A stretch of DNA of 64,000 nucleotides from Luzula sylvatica (GCA_946800325.1 OX326957.1:47910307-47974306); one strand, 5' to 3'. Positions 14,899 through 27,043 are shown, counted from the stretch's first letter. The notes: a model not told the origin generated them from the sequence alone. Translations and numbers: made by a program.

Positions 14899-16308
14899 TG
14901 TTGTTTAATTTGGACCTAGAGGGGGGTGAATAGGAAGTCCTAAGATCCAATTCTCGCGGTTATGGATACAATTATAATTTTGTGCGGAAGCGTAAATAAA
15001 TTAGAGAAAGAAATACAATACCGAAACAAATAACACGCGATATTTGTTTACGGAGTTCGGTAGGTGGTTGTTTTGTAGCTTTAACTCACCGGCTACTTGC
15101 TCAATCGACCGACTCGATTGATTGCAAGTACCTACGTCTCCGGGGTTCCCTTGCACCTTTTCGGCTTTCGATTGAATACCCAACTCAAACAATTACAAGG
15201 TTTGCCTTGATCGATTTACACGAATTTATCGATCAATGGCGGGCTTTATAATTAGTAACTAACCTATTACAATTTACTACTAACGAACTAGTCGTGATCG
15301 GTCACGCAAGTTGGGAATCGTTGAGTAGTGGATTTGAAAGTGGATCTAATAATCCCTAATATGGTTTGGAAATATGAGCTCAAGGTTTTGGCTTAGTTTC
15401 TCTTTTTTTATTTGTGGAAGAGTTTTATTTTTGAAAGCTTGGAGAGAGAAGAGATGAGTGAGTTCTATTTATATCACTCATAGAAACCACTCATCCTGTG
15501 TAAAAATTACATAGTTCGTTCGAACGCACTATTATGTTCGTTCGAACTAACTGCAATTTGAACTAGCCGTTTCAAAGGAATTTTTCATAAACACGATGGG
15601 TTCGTTCGAACGGAATCAGTGGTTCGTTCGAACGGACATGGATTAGTTCATAGTTCGTTCTATGAATCTTGAACGAACCATGAAGGTTCGTTCGAGCGAA
15701 CATATTAGTTCGTTCGAACGAATATTAATTGTGTCTAGTTTTGTCTATTTTCTCACAATACCAGATCTTGGTTCGTTCGAACGAACAGTATTATTCGTTC
15801 GAACGAACTTGGAGTGATTCACAGTTCGTTCTATGAGTCTGGAACGAACCATGAAGGTTCGTTCGAACGAACAGATTAGTTCATTCGAACGAATATTAAT
15901 TGTGTCTAGTATTGTCTATTTTCTCACAATATCAGATCTTGGTTCGTTCGAACGCACTGTGTTGTTCGTTCGAACGAACCATAATCTGGTATGGTGATTT
16001 TCCATTTTCCATTTCATCGTGTTTTGAATTTATCTTTTGATCTTGATATTAATAATTCCAAAGACAAGTTTAGGGATACCTATTGGATATTTGAGGTGAT
16101 GATTTGTTATCCCAACTTGCGGAATCTTCACTATGATCTTCGACATCTTGATTCTTTATTTCCTTTGATCGTCCGTGTGCGTCTTGCTTCATCTTTTGAT
16201 CCTTTTGCGGGCTTCGTCTTTTATCTCTATAATTGTCACTTACACAAATTGATTAGTAGTATCGACATTATTTTGAGATAATCAAACCCTAGGAAATTTG
16301 AACCAACA
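14899..16308 (-). repeat. 3' LTR of the gag-only element
   Basis: 1410 bp. On the minus strand it begins TGTTGGTTCAAATTTCCTAG and ends AAATTAAACAACA. TATA box at 15465-15474; palindrome array at 15513-15980. Confidence 0.93.
15513..15980. repeat. GTTCGTTCGAACGAAC palindrome array in 3' LTR
   Basis: About nine exact CGTTCGAACG sites and three degenerate ones lie just upstream (in element orientation) of the TATA box. Many extend to the 16-bp perfect palindrome GTTCGTTCGAACGAAC. Two looser units have the same half-sites about 12 bp apart. An internal direct repeat of about 130 bp carries several of the sites. Confidence 0.9.
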
Positions 16309-16321
16309 AACTCCCCCTTTT
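16309..16321 (-). other. Polypurine tract of the gag-only element
   Basis: The minus strand reads AAAAGGGGGAGTT directly against the 3' LTR, as expected for the plus-strand DNA primer. Between it and the gag stop (16322-17054) lies non-coding 3' leader sequence. Confidence 0.8.
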
Positions 16322-17054
16322 GATTCATTTCAAAATAATGTCGATTTGGAGAGTTGAATCGATTACCGAGCAACTTTCCATATAGTTTTCTCTTCTCCCC
16401 CTTTTTGAAAGGATCAAAAGGGAGCCGAGCTTATCTTCACGGAAAGCTCCCCCTACACACAAGCTCCCCAAAAATTCTTGCATTTCGCAATTTTTAGGCT
16501 TGTACATAGATGAATTTTCGCAAGTTTTTGAAATTAGTTTTGATGTGTGTGAGTTTTTGCATAATCATGAGATTTTATGCATAATCATGACAGGTATTAC
16601 TTATGACATGTATGTGTGAATTATGAAAAATCTCTTGCGAAATTCACAATACTCCAACGTTTATATGACCGATTTATGCTCGAATTATTTAAATAGCGAT
16701 CATACCTTGCTCGGGCCATGGACCCGAGATCCATGTTTACGAGTGAGATGTCTTGATTAATTTCTCTAGCCTCTTTTTACTCTACTATAGATTTCGAATT
16801 TTTCGCTTAAAATGAGCTATCCAATTTTCTCTTCGTTCTTGTGTACCTTCATTGAAGCAAAATACCTTTCTTGGCCTTTTGTAAGTGCATGGATAATTAT
16901 AGTATCAAACCGTAAATATTTGACCTTTAACACTTATGATCAAGACATTCGTATCGACTAAATCCGAATTTAGTGATGCGAATTCTTGTTTTAGCACTCC
17001 CCCTCAAATTGTGGCCAATTTTAAATATGGATGAGGGAGTGCGAAAACATGACT

Positions 17055-19346
17055 TTAAGTAACTTTCGGACACACCCCATTTGAGGTGGACGTGCTAGCC
17101 ATGTTTCGATCTTTTCGAAGCCACAACCAATTAGAATTTGGTTGCGGTGTTCGAAGTGGACAACCCGTTGACATAAGTCCCATATTGCAACAATAGTTGC
17201 AAAATGCGCGAGTCGGTTTATTTGTGTTTTCCGAACTCTTGCCAAAGTGAGAATGGAAGTGGTTCGAGTAATCTTTCGGTTGAGTTATCGGCTTTGTCGA
17301 CTTAGCACAATTATTACTTGATTTGTTAAATCGTTGTGTGCTTGTGAAATGTTTGGGAGTACGTTTTTGGTTATTAGCGACATGTGGTGAACTCACCTTA
17401 TAGAAGTAACCATTTGATCCCCGTTTGTATAAACATTCGGTTCGTCCCGTATGGTTATCTCTAAAAGAAGAGTGAGGTGCATAATGATTAACCCTATTAT
17501 AGTTTCTAACATTTTTAGTTTGGTTAACTTTAGCACTTTTATCCTTATTGGAATCGCGGTACATAAAAGCATTTCCGCGATTCGTATTAGCATTGTACTC
17601 CCGTTTTCCTTTTTGATCTTGAGATTTTGAAGACGCGGGTTTATGACCGTTAGTCTTCTTAAATCCTAGACCCGTCTTATCATTGAGATTTTGTCCCTCC
17701 AAGACTTTGTCCAATGAAGGAGTGCAAGGTGTAAGTGATACACATGCGCTCTTCAAAGACTCATTCACAAATTTTAAATTTTGGATTTCGACTTTTAGAG
17801 TGGAAGTCTCGCTTTTTAAGGCTTGACATTCACATTTTGAAAATCCGTTAAATTCGGTTAATTGTGCATTGTGTGATTTTACCGACAATTCAAGAGAAGA
17901 TACCTTAGCCGTGAGATTTTGAATCGTGCTCTCTTTTTCAATTTCACTTTGTCGAAGTCGATTGACTTCTCGCATTAGACTCGTGTGGGAGTCAAATTCT
18001 AACTCAATTTCCGATTCATCGGATGAGCTAGAATCTTCCTTTCTCGAAATTGATTTAAATTTAGAGTTTAGTTGTACCTCATGACCGGAATCATGTGAAG
18101 CGTCGATGTCGGAGATATGTGGAATGACTTGAGGAGGTGCGACACTCGGAATTTCAATTTCTTGTGGTTTCAATTGTGAAACTCGTTGAAGGATTAAAGC
18201 TTGAATGGCCCGTTCAACCACATCGTCATTTGGAGAGTCGATTTCCGCCATTAATGTCACATTGGCGATTTTGTGCTCGAGATTGCACTCCGAGTCGGAG
18301 AATGTGCTTGAGCACTCCGAATCTCCCCATGGATCCGAATCGACAATTAAGGCCTTCGTTTTACCTACATTTCTTACCTTCTTTTTGCCTTTGTCGGTTA
18401 GGGCTTTATCCTCATATCTTCGTTCGCGTCTCAAATCCGTTCTTTTCCTACCTTTTTGATTTTCTTCGCGGTTGTTCCAAGGTGTGTGTTCGGGGTGTAT
18501 CGTCCAACACGCGTCGGTTGTGTGACCAATTTTCTTGCACTCGAAACACAACGGTTTCAAGCGTTGGCGCTTTCGGTCATCGTTGAATTTGTGTTGTTGG
18601 TCCTTCAAATCCTCGTGTCTCCTTACCAACAATGACATCTCGTTTTCGTTTTCGTTTGTGTCGATAACGAGGTTGGCTTGATGTTCGGAATATGAGGTGC
18701 TCGCTATGTTGTTGCTTCGTTGGTTCATGCGTGCCTCAAAATTTCGGAGATAACTTACGAGAATTTCCGGAGTGATGTCTTGGGTAGCCATCATGGTTTC
18801 CAAGGTGACGAGGAGCGTTTCCCAACTTGACGGCATAGCTCGAATAAGCTTACCTACAACTCGAGAATTCGTTAGTGTCTCTCCTAGAGCGATGAATCCG
18901 TTTTTGATATGCGTCATTCGTGAGTACATATCATCTACGGATTCATTCTCGATCATTTGAAAACGATCAAATGATTGTTCGAGTCCCATTAATTTGGTTC
19001 TCTTCATTCTATCGTTTCCTTCGAATCGATCTAGGAGTGCTCGCCACATTGAATGAGATGTGGTACATCCATCCACAATTATGGAAAGTGATCCGACAAT
19101 ATTTATGAGAATAAGATTTTGAGCATATGTGTCGGCGGTCACATCGAGATCGGTGCCGTGGCATATTTTTCGTGTGGGGTCGGTTTCGGAGGTACTTACC
19201 GTGTAAATCTCGAAACCTTTTTCCACCACCGATCTCAATCTTTGGATAGTAAATACATTTAGCATGCATCTCTTCCAAAGATTCCAATTCTTTCCATCTA
19301 ATTTTTCGGGGTATGTAATTTGGTTCCTATTACCGATTGAGGCCAT
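17055..19346 (-). CDS. Copia-type Gag polyprotein, 763 residues
   Basis: Gag forms the particle that packages retrotransposon RNA. I start at the ATG at 19346 (MASIGNRNQITYPEKLDG); the open frame extends upstream only through a GTG codon. The N-terminal part has the copia gag signature (KLDGKNWNLWKRCM) and a UBN2-like helical region to about residue 215. A CCHC zinc knuckle follows (CFECKKIGHTTDAC, C-x2-C-x4-H-x4-C, about residues 265-280). Next come an acidic, coiled-coil-prone region and a basic Ser/Asn-rich tail with a second, imperfect Cys cluster. There are no internal stops in 2.3 kb. A copia Gag domain alone is usually much shorter, so the long tail may have its own role. It ends about 730 bp before the polypurine tract, with no pol frame after it. 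Confidence 0.9.
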   Translation of the reverse strand: MASIGNRNQITYPEKLDGKNWNLWKRCMLNVFTIQRLRSVVEKGFEIYTVSTSETDPTRKICHGTDLDVTADTYAQNLILINIVGSLSIIVDGCTTSHSMWRALLDRFEGNDRMKRTKLMGLEQSFDRFQMIENESVDDMYSRMTHIKNGFIALGETLTNSRVVGKLIRAMPSSWETLLVTLETMMATQDITPEILVSYLRNFEARMNQRSNNIASTSYSEHQANLVIDTNENENEMSLLVRRHEDLKDQQHKFNDDRKRQRLKPLCFECKKIGHTTDACWTIHPEHTPWNNREENQKGRKRTDLRRERRYEDKALTDKGKKKVRNVGKTKALIVDSDPWGDSECSSTFSDSECNLEHKIANVTLMAEIDSPNDDVVERAIQALILQRVSQLKPQEIEIPSVAPPQVIPHISDIDASHDSGHEVQLNSKFKSISRKEDSSSSDESEIELEFDSHTSLMREVNRLRQSEIEKESTIQNLTAKVSSLELSVKSHNAQLTEFNGFSKCECQALKSETSTLKVEIQNLKFVNESLKSACVSLTPCTPSLDKVLEGQNLNDKTGLGFKKTNGHKPASSKSQDQKGKREYNANTNRGNAFMYRDSNKDKSAKVNQTKNVRNYNRVNHYAPHSSFRDNHTGRTECLYKRGSNGYFYKVSSPHVANNQKRTPKHFTSTQRFNKSSNNCAKSTKPITQPKDYSNHFHSHFGKSSENTNKPTRAFCNYCCNMGLMSTGCPLRTPQPNSNWLWLRKDRNMASTSTSNGVCPKVT

Positions 19347-19393
19347 GGTCGTATACAAGTTTGTCACTTACACAAAGAGACGGTTAGTATTCC

Positions 19394-19405
19394 GCTCTGA
19401 TACCA
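19394..19405 (-). other. Primer-binding site, initiator Met-tRNA type
   Basis: The minus strand reads TGGTATCAGAGC two bases inside the 5' LTR, the standard complement of the 3' end of plant initiator tRNA-Met used by copia elements. It fixes the orientation of the element. Confidence 0.92.
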
Positions 19406-19407
19406 AT

Positions 19408-20816
19408 TGTTGTTTAATTTGGACCTAGAGGGGGTGAATAGGAAGTCCTAAGGTCCAATTCTCGCGGTTATGGATACAATTACAATTTTGTGCGGAAGCG
19501 TAAATAAATTAGAGAAAGAAATACAATACCGAAACAAATAACACGCGATATTTGTTTACGGAGTTCGGTAGGTGGTTGCTTTCTAGCTTTAACTCACCGG
19601 CTACTTGCTCAATCGACCGACTCGATTGATTGCAAATACCTACGTCTCCGGGGTTCCCTTGCGCCTTTTCGGCTTTCGATTGAATACCCAACTCAAACAA
19701 TTACAAGGTTTGCCTTGATCGATTTACACGAATTTATCGATCAATGACGGGCTTTATAATTAGTAACTAGCCTATTACAATTTACTACTAACGAACTAGT
19801 CGTGATCGGTCACGCAAGTTGAGAATCGTTGAGTAGTGGATTTGAAAGTGGATCTAATAATCCCTAATATGGTTTGGAAATATGAGCTCAAGGTTTTGGC
19901 CTAGTTTCTCTTTTTTTATTTGTGGAAGAGTTTTATTTTTGAAAGCTTGGAGAGAGAAGAGATGAGTGAGTTCTATTTATATCACTTATAGAAACCACTC
20001 ATCCTGTGTAAAAATTACATAGTTCGTTCGAACGCACTGTTATGTTCGTTCGAACTAACTGCAATTTGAACTAGCCGTTTCAAAGGAATTTTTCATAAAC
20101 ACGATGGGTTCGTTCGAACGGAATCAGTGGTTCGTTCGAACGGACATGGATTAGTTCATAGTTCGTTCTATGAATCTTGAACGAACCATGAAGGTTCGTT
20201 CGAACGAACATATTAGTTCGTTCGAACGAATATTAATTGTGTCTAGTTTTGTCTATTTTCTCACAATACCAGATCTTGGTTCGTTCGAACGAACAGTATT
20301 ATTCGTTCGAACGAACTTGGAGTGATTCACAGTTCGTTCTATGAGTCTGGAACGAACCATGAAGGTTCGTTCGAACGAACAGATTAGTTCGTTCGAACGA
20401 ATATTAATTGTGTCTAGTATTGTCTATTTTCTCACAATATCAGATCTTGGTTCGTTCGAACGCACTGTGTTGTTCGTTCGAACGAACCATAATCTGGTAT
20501 GGTGATTTTCCATTTTTCATTTCATCGTGTTTTGAATTTATCTTTTGATCTTGATATTAATAATTCCAAAGACAAGTTTAGGGATACCTATTGGATATTT
20601 GAGGTGATGATTTGTTATCCCAACTTGCGGAATCTTCACTATGATCTTCGACATCTTGATTCTTTATTTCCTTTGATCGTCCGTGTGCGTCTTGCTTCAT
20701 CTTTTGATCCTTTTGCGGGCTTCGTCTTTTATCTCTATAATTGTCACTTACACAAATTGATTAGTAGTATCGACATTATTTTGAGATAATCAAACCCTAG
20801 GAAATTTGAACCAACA
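19408..20816 (-). repeat. 5' LTR of the gag-only element
   Basis: 1409 bp, with the same terminal bases as the other LTR. TATA box at 19973-19982 on the minus strand. It should contain the element's promoter. Confidence 0.93.
20022..20488. repeat. GTTCGTTCGAACGAAC palindrome array in 5' LTR
   Basis: About eleven exact CGTTCGAACG sites and one degenerate one. Two sites that are broken in the 3' LTR (gagcg and cattcg variants) are intact here, so the differences look like later C-to-T type decay. Confidence 0.9.
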
Positions 20817-21165
20817 ATATCAATTAAGGTACATACATATTTTTTATGAGATCTACTAATGCACTCTACGTTGATTGCTCCTGTCTACGCTCTAAACTCG
20901 CGTAGTCCACAATTCTGGCTAGGATCAACTAGGGCACCATTCTCCTACAAAGGATGCCGAAGAAGTCGGTCTACTAGGATAAACATATTTCGCACGTCAT
21001 CAATAAAAACGATACGTGTGTTATGGTATTGAGATTTCTAGAAATTCGATAAATTAGGAAATTGAAAAAAAAACCTTTGAGAAAATATGAAATTTTTCTA
21101 TATATTCTTATAATTGTCATGATTGAATGATAATTAAGACAATGATTATTTTCTAGTATTATTTC

Positions 21166-21707
21166 CTATGTTACGCGGATACTTCAAAAATGCAGACGTA
21201 TCCTGAGGATACGCGTATCCGATACGGATATGGGTGTGATACGGCTCGGATACGGATCGGATACGCCACGTGGCGTATCTGAATATTTTAATATATATTT
21301 TTTCGGATACGGCGGGGATACGGCATGATACGACTGGAGATACGTCAAGGATACGGCTGTGATACTCCATTTAGAATATTTCGGCCCATTATATATTTTG
21401 GGCCATAATATTTTTAAATAAATTATATATGATACTTCTAGGATACTTCTAGATTAGTACTAGAATATTTATTAGAATAAGTTTATGATGTTTTTATGAT
21501 ACTTGTATTGTTTGATTAATATTATTTATTATCATGATATTTAATTTAAAAATATTATTAATTTACTACTTATTTATTAATTATATATAATATAAATATA
21601 TTCAAATAATAATTATATAGTCGTACCGTATCCGTAATTTTTTGAAAATTGTCGTATCGCCATATCCGTATCGTATCGGATACGATACCCGTATCCGTGC
21701 AACATAG
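21166..21707 (+). mobile_element. TIR element, GATAC family copy 2
   Basis: 542 bp, beginning CTATGTTACGCGGATAC and ending GTATCCGTGCAACATAG. Flanks attatttc (21158-21165) and attatttt (21708-21715) are an 8-bp duplication with one mismatch. Non-coding, and filled with GATAC/GTATC repeats near both ends. Confidence 0.88.
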
Positions 21708-21744
21708 ATTATTTTCTTTGTATTGGGTAAAGCTTAGTCATAAA

Positions 21745-22251
21745 CTATGTTACGCGGATACTTCAAAAATGCAGAAGTATCATGAGGATACACGTATTCG
21801 ATACGGTTCAGATTTGTATCGGATACTCCACGTGGCGTATCCGAATATTTTAATATTTATTTTTTCGGATACGGCAGGATACGTCAATAATACGACTGGA
21901 TTACTCCATTTAGGATATTACGGCCCATTATATATTTTTGGCCATAATATTTTTAAATAAATTATATATGATACTTCTAGGATACTTCTAAATTAGTTCT
22001 AGAATATTTATTAGAATAAGTTTATGATGCTTTTATATACTTGTGTTGTTTGATTGATATTACGTATTGTCATGATATTAATTTAAAAACATTATTAATT
22101 TATTACTTACTTATTAATTATATATAATATAAATATATTAAAATAATAATTATATAGTCGTATCCGTATTCGTGATTTTTTGAAAATTGCCGTATCGCCG
22201 TGTCCGTATTGTATCGGATACGATATCCGTATCCGTATCAGTGCAACATAG
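21745..22251 (+). mobile_element. TIR element, GATAC family copy 3
   Basis: 507 bp with the same ends. Flanks gtcataaa at 21737-21744 and 22252-22259 are a perfect 8-bp duplication. It lies only 37 bp from copy 2 in the same orientation. The right-hand duplication overlaps what looks like the TATA box (cataaatagagg) of a decayed copia LTR. Confidence 0.92.
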
Positions 22252-24390
22252 GTCATAAATAGAGGGGTTAGGCTAGAGTTTCATTCATTCCGACAAATAG
22301 CACAATTGTATTCTCTTTTTCTCCAGTATAGTAAAATAGTTTAAGCGCCGATGGGCGTGATTTTTTCCCTCCGGGATTTCCATGTAAATTTTATTGCGTT
22401 CGTGTGTGTTCTTGTGTAATTGTTTGCTGCAACGATCCTAACAAGTGATATCAGAGCAAAGGTTGAGGTTTCGAAGCATACAAGAGATGGACGAGAACAA
22501 GATTTCGGTGAGTCGGTTCGATGGGCGAGACTTCGGTTACTAGAAGATGCAAATAGAAGCGTTGCTATGCTAGAAGGACCTAGAAGTTGCGCTACTCGAG
22601 AAAAAGCCGGAAATTATCACGGACGAAGCCAAGTGAAAGAAGATGAATCGCAAGACGCTAAACTATTTCCAATTATCGCCGGCCAAGAACGTGGCGTTCA
22701 ACGTAGCAAAGGAGATGACAACTTTCAGGATCATGAAGACGTTATCCAACACGTACGAGAAACCATCTTTGCTATACAAGCTGCACATGGTGCGCCGTCT
22801 TTTCAATTTGCGAATGACGGAGGGCGGATCTGTTGTGGAATATCTGAATATTTTTCAGGTTATTTCAAACCAATTGGACTCTTTCAATTTTAACCTTGGT
22901 GATGAGATGAAGACAATCATCTCATCACAGTCAAATAGTCAAGGATATTCCATTAATAATGCCTAAAGGGGTGACGGGGATACATATTTCTTGCTCAGGT
23001 CGGGTCATCTCTGTTGGAGAGCTGGCGACGATGGTAGATGTTATCGGCGTCAAGGAGCATCTAACCTTTGAGGAGGTACGGGACCACATCCTGAATGATG
23101 ATATTCGGCGAAAGGAGCGGAACGAAGCCTCGGGTCCCTCAGGTTCGACACTGAATGTAGAGAGTCGGGGTCGTGAAGGTTAGAGAAGCAACGACCGCGG
23201 GCGCTAAGTCGAGAGGACGCAGCAAGTTAAGGCAACGTGGTGAGCATGAGTGCTAGAACTGTGGCAAGAAAGGTCACATGAAGCGGGACTGCAAAGCCCA
23301 GAGAAAGGAGAATACGGGACCAAATTCCGCAAATGCTGTCACCGAGCAGGACACAGACGACGCTCTCATCTTATGCGTTGACAACCCCGTTGAGTCATGA
23401 GTTTTGGACTCAGGCGCTTCCATCCACTCTACCTCGCAAAAAGATAAGTTCTTAAATTTCAAATCATGAGATTTCGTAAAGGTTCACTTATCAGATGTAA
23501 AGCCTCTCATCATATCGGGCATATGTGATTTTCAGATAAAATTCAACAATGGGTTTAGATGGATATTGCGTGGAGTTCGATACATTTCCGGTCTGAAGAA
23601 GAACTTGATATCCGTCGGGCAAATGGATAGTGAAGGCTACAAGGCCGTGTTCGTGAAGGGGTCGTGGAAGATTGTAAAGGGGGCAATAATGATAGAGAAA
23701 GGTACGATTTGTTGGCAGTTCCAGGAGCAGTGACTGATCCGATGTTGGGACACAATTGGCTCGGTCATATGAGTCACGAAGGGATGCAAGTGCTGATTTC
23801 CAAGGGTCTATTACCGAAGGTAAAATCGGTAAAAGTCAGTTTCTGCGAGAACTGCGTGTTCGGCAAGCAAAGAAGGATTAGTTTTTCGAAAGCTGGACGA
23901 GAACTCAAGACGACGAAATTAGACCTGGTGCATAGTGACATATGAGGACCAGCTCTGATCCAGTATATCGGCGGGTTACGATACTACGTCATCGTCATCG
24001 ATGATTCAAGCAGGAAGGTATGTATCTATTTTATTAAACACAAATCTGACTTGTTTAATGTTTTCAAAAGATTGAAGACAGAAGTCGAGACCTAAACCGG
24101 CTTGAAGCTCAAATGCTTAAAGCCGGATAATGGAGGGGAGCACGACAGTGCCGAGTTCAGACAATTTTTGCGTGGACCAAGGGATTAAGTAGATTCGGAT
24201 GATTTCAAATCGACCTCAGCCGAATGGGGTTGCAAAACGCATGAATCGAACTCTGAATGAACGGACGAGGGCGATGCGATTGCATGCATGATTACCGAAG
24301 ATGTTCTGGACAGATGCGGTTAACACGGCCGCATACCGTATGAACTGTGCCGATGAAACCCCTAAAAATGTAAAAACCTTATCAACCGTA
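22252..24390 (+). pseudogene. Dead copia retrotransposon (LTR end, gag, protease, integrase)
   Basis: An LTR remnant (about 22252-22437) is followed by a tRNA-Met-like primer site (gatatcagagca, 22447-22458). Broken gag pieces follow in several frames (22459-23180). Then come a CCHC knuckle (near 23255-23295), the protease region with a stop just before its DSGAS motif (about 23400-23420), and the gag-pre-integrase and integrase core (23730-24180). The integrase part still shows GHMSHEGM, CVFGKQ and DDSSRK but has several stops. A later piece (24240-24360) keeps a FWTDAVNTA-like segment. Similarity ends before reverse transcriptase. It cannot encode a working element. Confidence 0.85.
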
Positions 24391-25002
24391 CTCCGAAGTA
24401 AAAAAAAAATATCTTAAAAGGCATATCATACAATATAAAAACGATTAAACATTTATTGTATTAAAAACATATATTATACATCTAAAAATGTATAACAAAT
24501 AAAAGTATATCGTATATGTAAAAAAATAGATGTATTGTATTTAATAAATGTATGCCATACATCTAAATGTATAAAATATATCTAAAAGTATCACATAAAA
24601 TATCATACATCTACTATGAGTGTAGGATGTTAAGGCCTGTTCGGAGCCTAAGTTTTGAAGCATAGTTTGGATAGGAAATTTGGTTTTATGCAGGAAATGA
24701 ATTTGGGTGTTCGGGTGTCCATTGAAGGATCCATGGAATTCAATCCCAATAGAGCTGATCCTAGGATATGTGATTAAAGTGAGCCATTTGCAAAACTTAT
24801 CTCAGAGATCATTTTTTAATAGGATTGGTCCAAAAAATTATTACGGAAAATATATGAGCGAATTTTTAAATAATAAATTAGAATGTTATAAATTTCAAAG
24901 TAAGATAAATTGGAATGTTATAATTTTGTAATAATATTATTTAATTAATATTTTTAATTTAAAATATAAGCATTATTTTAATAGTATTTTGTGACATATT
25001 TT

Positions 25003-25035
<33 letters not shown>

Positions 25036-25075
25036 TTTTGTATTTGGTATTTAGAAATTAATAATAACAACAATA

Positions 25076-25121
<46 letters not shown>

Positions 25122-25137
25122 TATTATTATTATAATA

Positions 25138-25168
<31 letters not shown>

Positions 25169-25363
25169 TAGTAATAATAATAATAATAATAATATTTTGT
25201 ATTTGGTATTTATAAAGTAATAATAATAACAATAATATAATAATAATTATTATAATAATAATAATAATAATAATGATAATAATAATAATAATAATGTATT
25301 TAGAGATTAATAAATAATAATAGTAATAATAATGTATTTAGAGATTAATAAATAATAATAATA
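24391..25363. repeat. AT-rich spacer with long (TAA)n microsatellite
   Basis: 24391-24990 is AT-rich and non-coding. Around 24995-25363 there are several imperfect runs of (ATA)n/(TAA)n. The poly-Ile and poly-Asn open frames over them come only from the repeat. Confidence 0.8.
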
Positions 25364-25552
25364 ACTATGAGTGTAGGATGTTTAAAAGGTGTTTGATGCG
25401 AATCATATGATTAGATATAATGAATGGATACAATATTCTAGAATTGTATTATTTTTTATTAAATTGTATAACTATCATATTTATTTCTTAATCATATTAA
25501 TATATTATAATTATATCACATAAATAAATCATACCAATAATTTAATTTCTAA

Positions 25553-25666
25553 TAATAATAATAATAATTATTATTATTGTTTATTGTTTATTATGTATTA
25601 TTATTATTATTATCATTATTTTTTTTATTTCTAAATACATTTTTAATTATGTATTTTATTATTATT

Positions 25667-25707
<41 letters not shown>

Positions 25708-25728
25708 ATTTCTAAATATATTTTCAAT

Positions 25729-25760
<32 letters not shown>
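25553..25760. repeat. Compound (ATT)n/(GTT)n microsatellite
   Basis: Runs of ATT and a (TTG)n tract, matched in the second duplication unit at about 29605-29823 with different copy numbers. Confidence 0.9.
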
Positions 25761-25762
<2 letters not shown>

Positions 25763-26357
25763 GCAATATCCCGTATGCGGTATCCAATTATTAAATTTCT
25801 AAATACCCATGAAAATATATAAGGATGAAAGAAATAAATAAGTTAAGTAATTAATCATTGCAAACCTAGCTTTTCTCTCTCCAAAAATCATGTCCAAGAT
25901 AAGTTTCAAAATTCATGGCATTAATTCTTTTCATGAAGTTTTCTTAGTTTATGAATCCAAAACAACCAATCCTAGTAGGACACCAAACACCAATAATTTA
26001 TTTTTGGTCAAATCATGGAATTCCAATAGTTGCATTTGGCAAATTAGACATGATTTTGTTGCTCGAGTATATCATATAATTAAAGAAAAAAAATTGTATA
26101 TCTTTGAATTCGTTTGAAATATTTTTTTTTTGTTTTATAAAATGTCTATAAATTAGTTATTCTAAAGAAAATAATTTTGCCGTAACAGATAACATGTTTG
26201 CAGAATAGCTGGTTTATTCCAGTCATAATGCCAAATTGATTATCTTAATCGAGGGCTAATTAGTTGACCCATCATTGGTTACAGTTGTTAGGCCATAACC
26301 CATAAATAAAACTACTCACGTGGCCTATTTTAATAATTCATAGCCATAGGCATATAT

Positions 26358-27043
26358 TGTTGGTTCAATAAAATAACCAAATAAACAATATATATGAATA
26401 ATTAAATAATAATAATAAATAAATAAATCGAGAACAAGCCTGGTGTACCCGCGTGATCGTGCCACAGCTGTCCTAAAGGCAGATGATGCCCTATAGTGCA
26501 GGATATTTCGTTTCTTCATCTCCAAGGTTCTACACCTCCGATTTGTCTCGGTTCCGATCTAGTAGCACTGTCGTAGAACGGAAGACATACATCTCGAAAG
26601 AGATGAAGTCGCGTACACCGATTCTTCAACCAAGTTTTCTTATTGCAAAAGTTGGAGAATAAATATAATCGAAGGATCTTTTATATTGAAATAATATAAG
26701 ATTGTTTTTTCTTTTTCTCCAATCAGAAGAAAAGAATTTCTCTTAGTACTTTCTGATTGTGCGTGTATGAGAAAAATCTATATTAATGAATTGGAAGAAG
26801 AGGGAGCCCATTTACCCCTTCTATTTCGGTTTTTATTTTAGAAAATAAATGATAGACAATGGCATGCTGTAACCGAAATGGTATTTAATTGTGCAATGTA
26901 GTGTTTCAATTCCTTCTTAATATACCATAAATTATTTTAATATTTATCTTAATGATATTATATTTCATGATAAATATGTTATATCATTAAAATAAATAAG
27001 TTTTAAAATTTAATTAGTATTATTTATAATAAATAATACAACA
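26358..27043. mobile_element. 686-bp solo LTR present in only one duplicate
   Basis: It begins TGTTGGTTCAATAAAATAAC and ends AATAATACAACA. Flanks tatat (26353-26357 and 27044-27048) are a perfect 5-bp duplication. The second duplication unit has the empty site (catatataatttg, about 30415-30427), which proves a clean insertion. It has no CGTTNNAACG array and its interior differs from the other LTRs. Transcriptional orientation is uncertain. Confidence 0.88.

Larger units (their letters stand above)
14899..20816 (-). mobile_element. Gag-only LTR retrotransposon (TR-GAG type), intact
   Basis: The 5918-bp element reads on the minus strand. Its 5' LTR is at 19408-20816 and 3' LTR at 14899-16308. 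The target duplication is atatc at 14894-14898 and 20817-20821, perfect. A primer-binding site lies just inside the 5' LTR and a purine tract abuts the 3' LTR. The internal region holds one long gag frame and nothing resembling protease, integrase, reverse transcriptase or RNase H. This fits the gag-only class described in plants as TR-GAG, which must borrow the enzymes of an autonomous copia relative. The LTRs differ at roughly 15 positions, nearly all transitions, so insertion was fairly recent. Confidence 0.93.

Noticed and set aside
15513..15980. TTC/GAA repeats as heat-shock elements.
   Set aside because: Heat-shock elements need GAA and TTC blocks separated by two bases. Here TTCGAA has no gap and the outer spacing is wrong.
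24978..25232. Open frames coding for long Ile or Asn runs.
   Set aside because: They are translations of (TAA)n/(ATA)n microsatellites.
24633..25363. PIF/Harbinger-type element suggested by 'ggcctgttcgg' near 24633.
   Set aside because: No complementary end or TWA duplication could be found.
25890..26117. 75-codon frame MSKISFKIHG..., repeated at 29952-30179.
   Set aside because: Its two copies agree because the whole segment is duplicated. No domain is recognised, and it lies in microsatellite-flanked repeat DNA.
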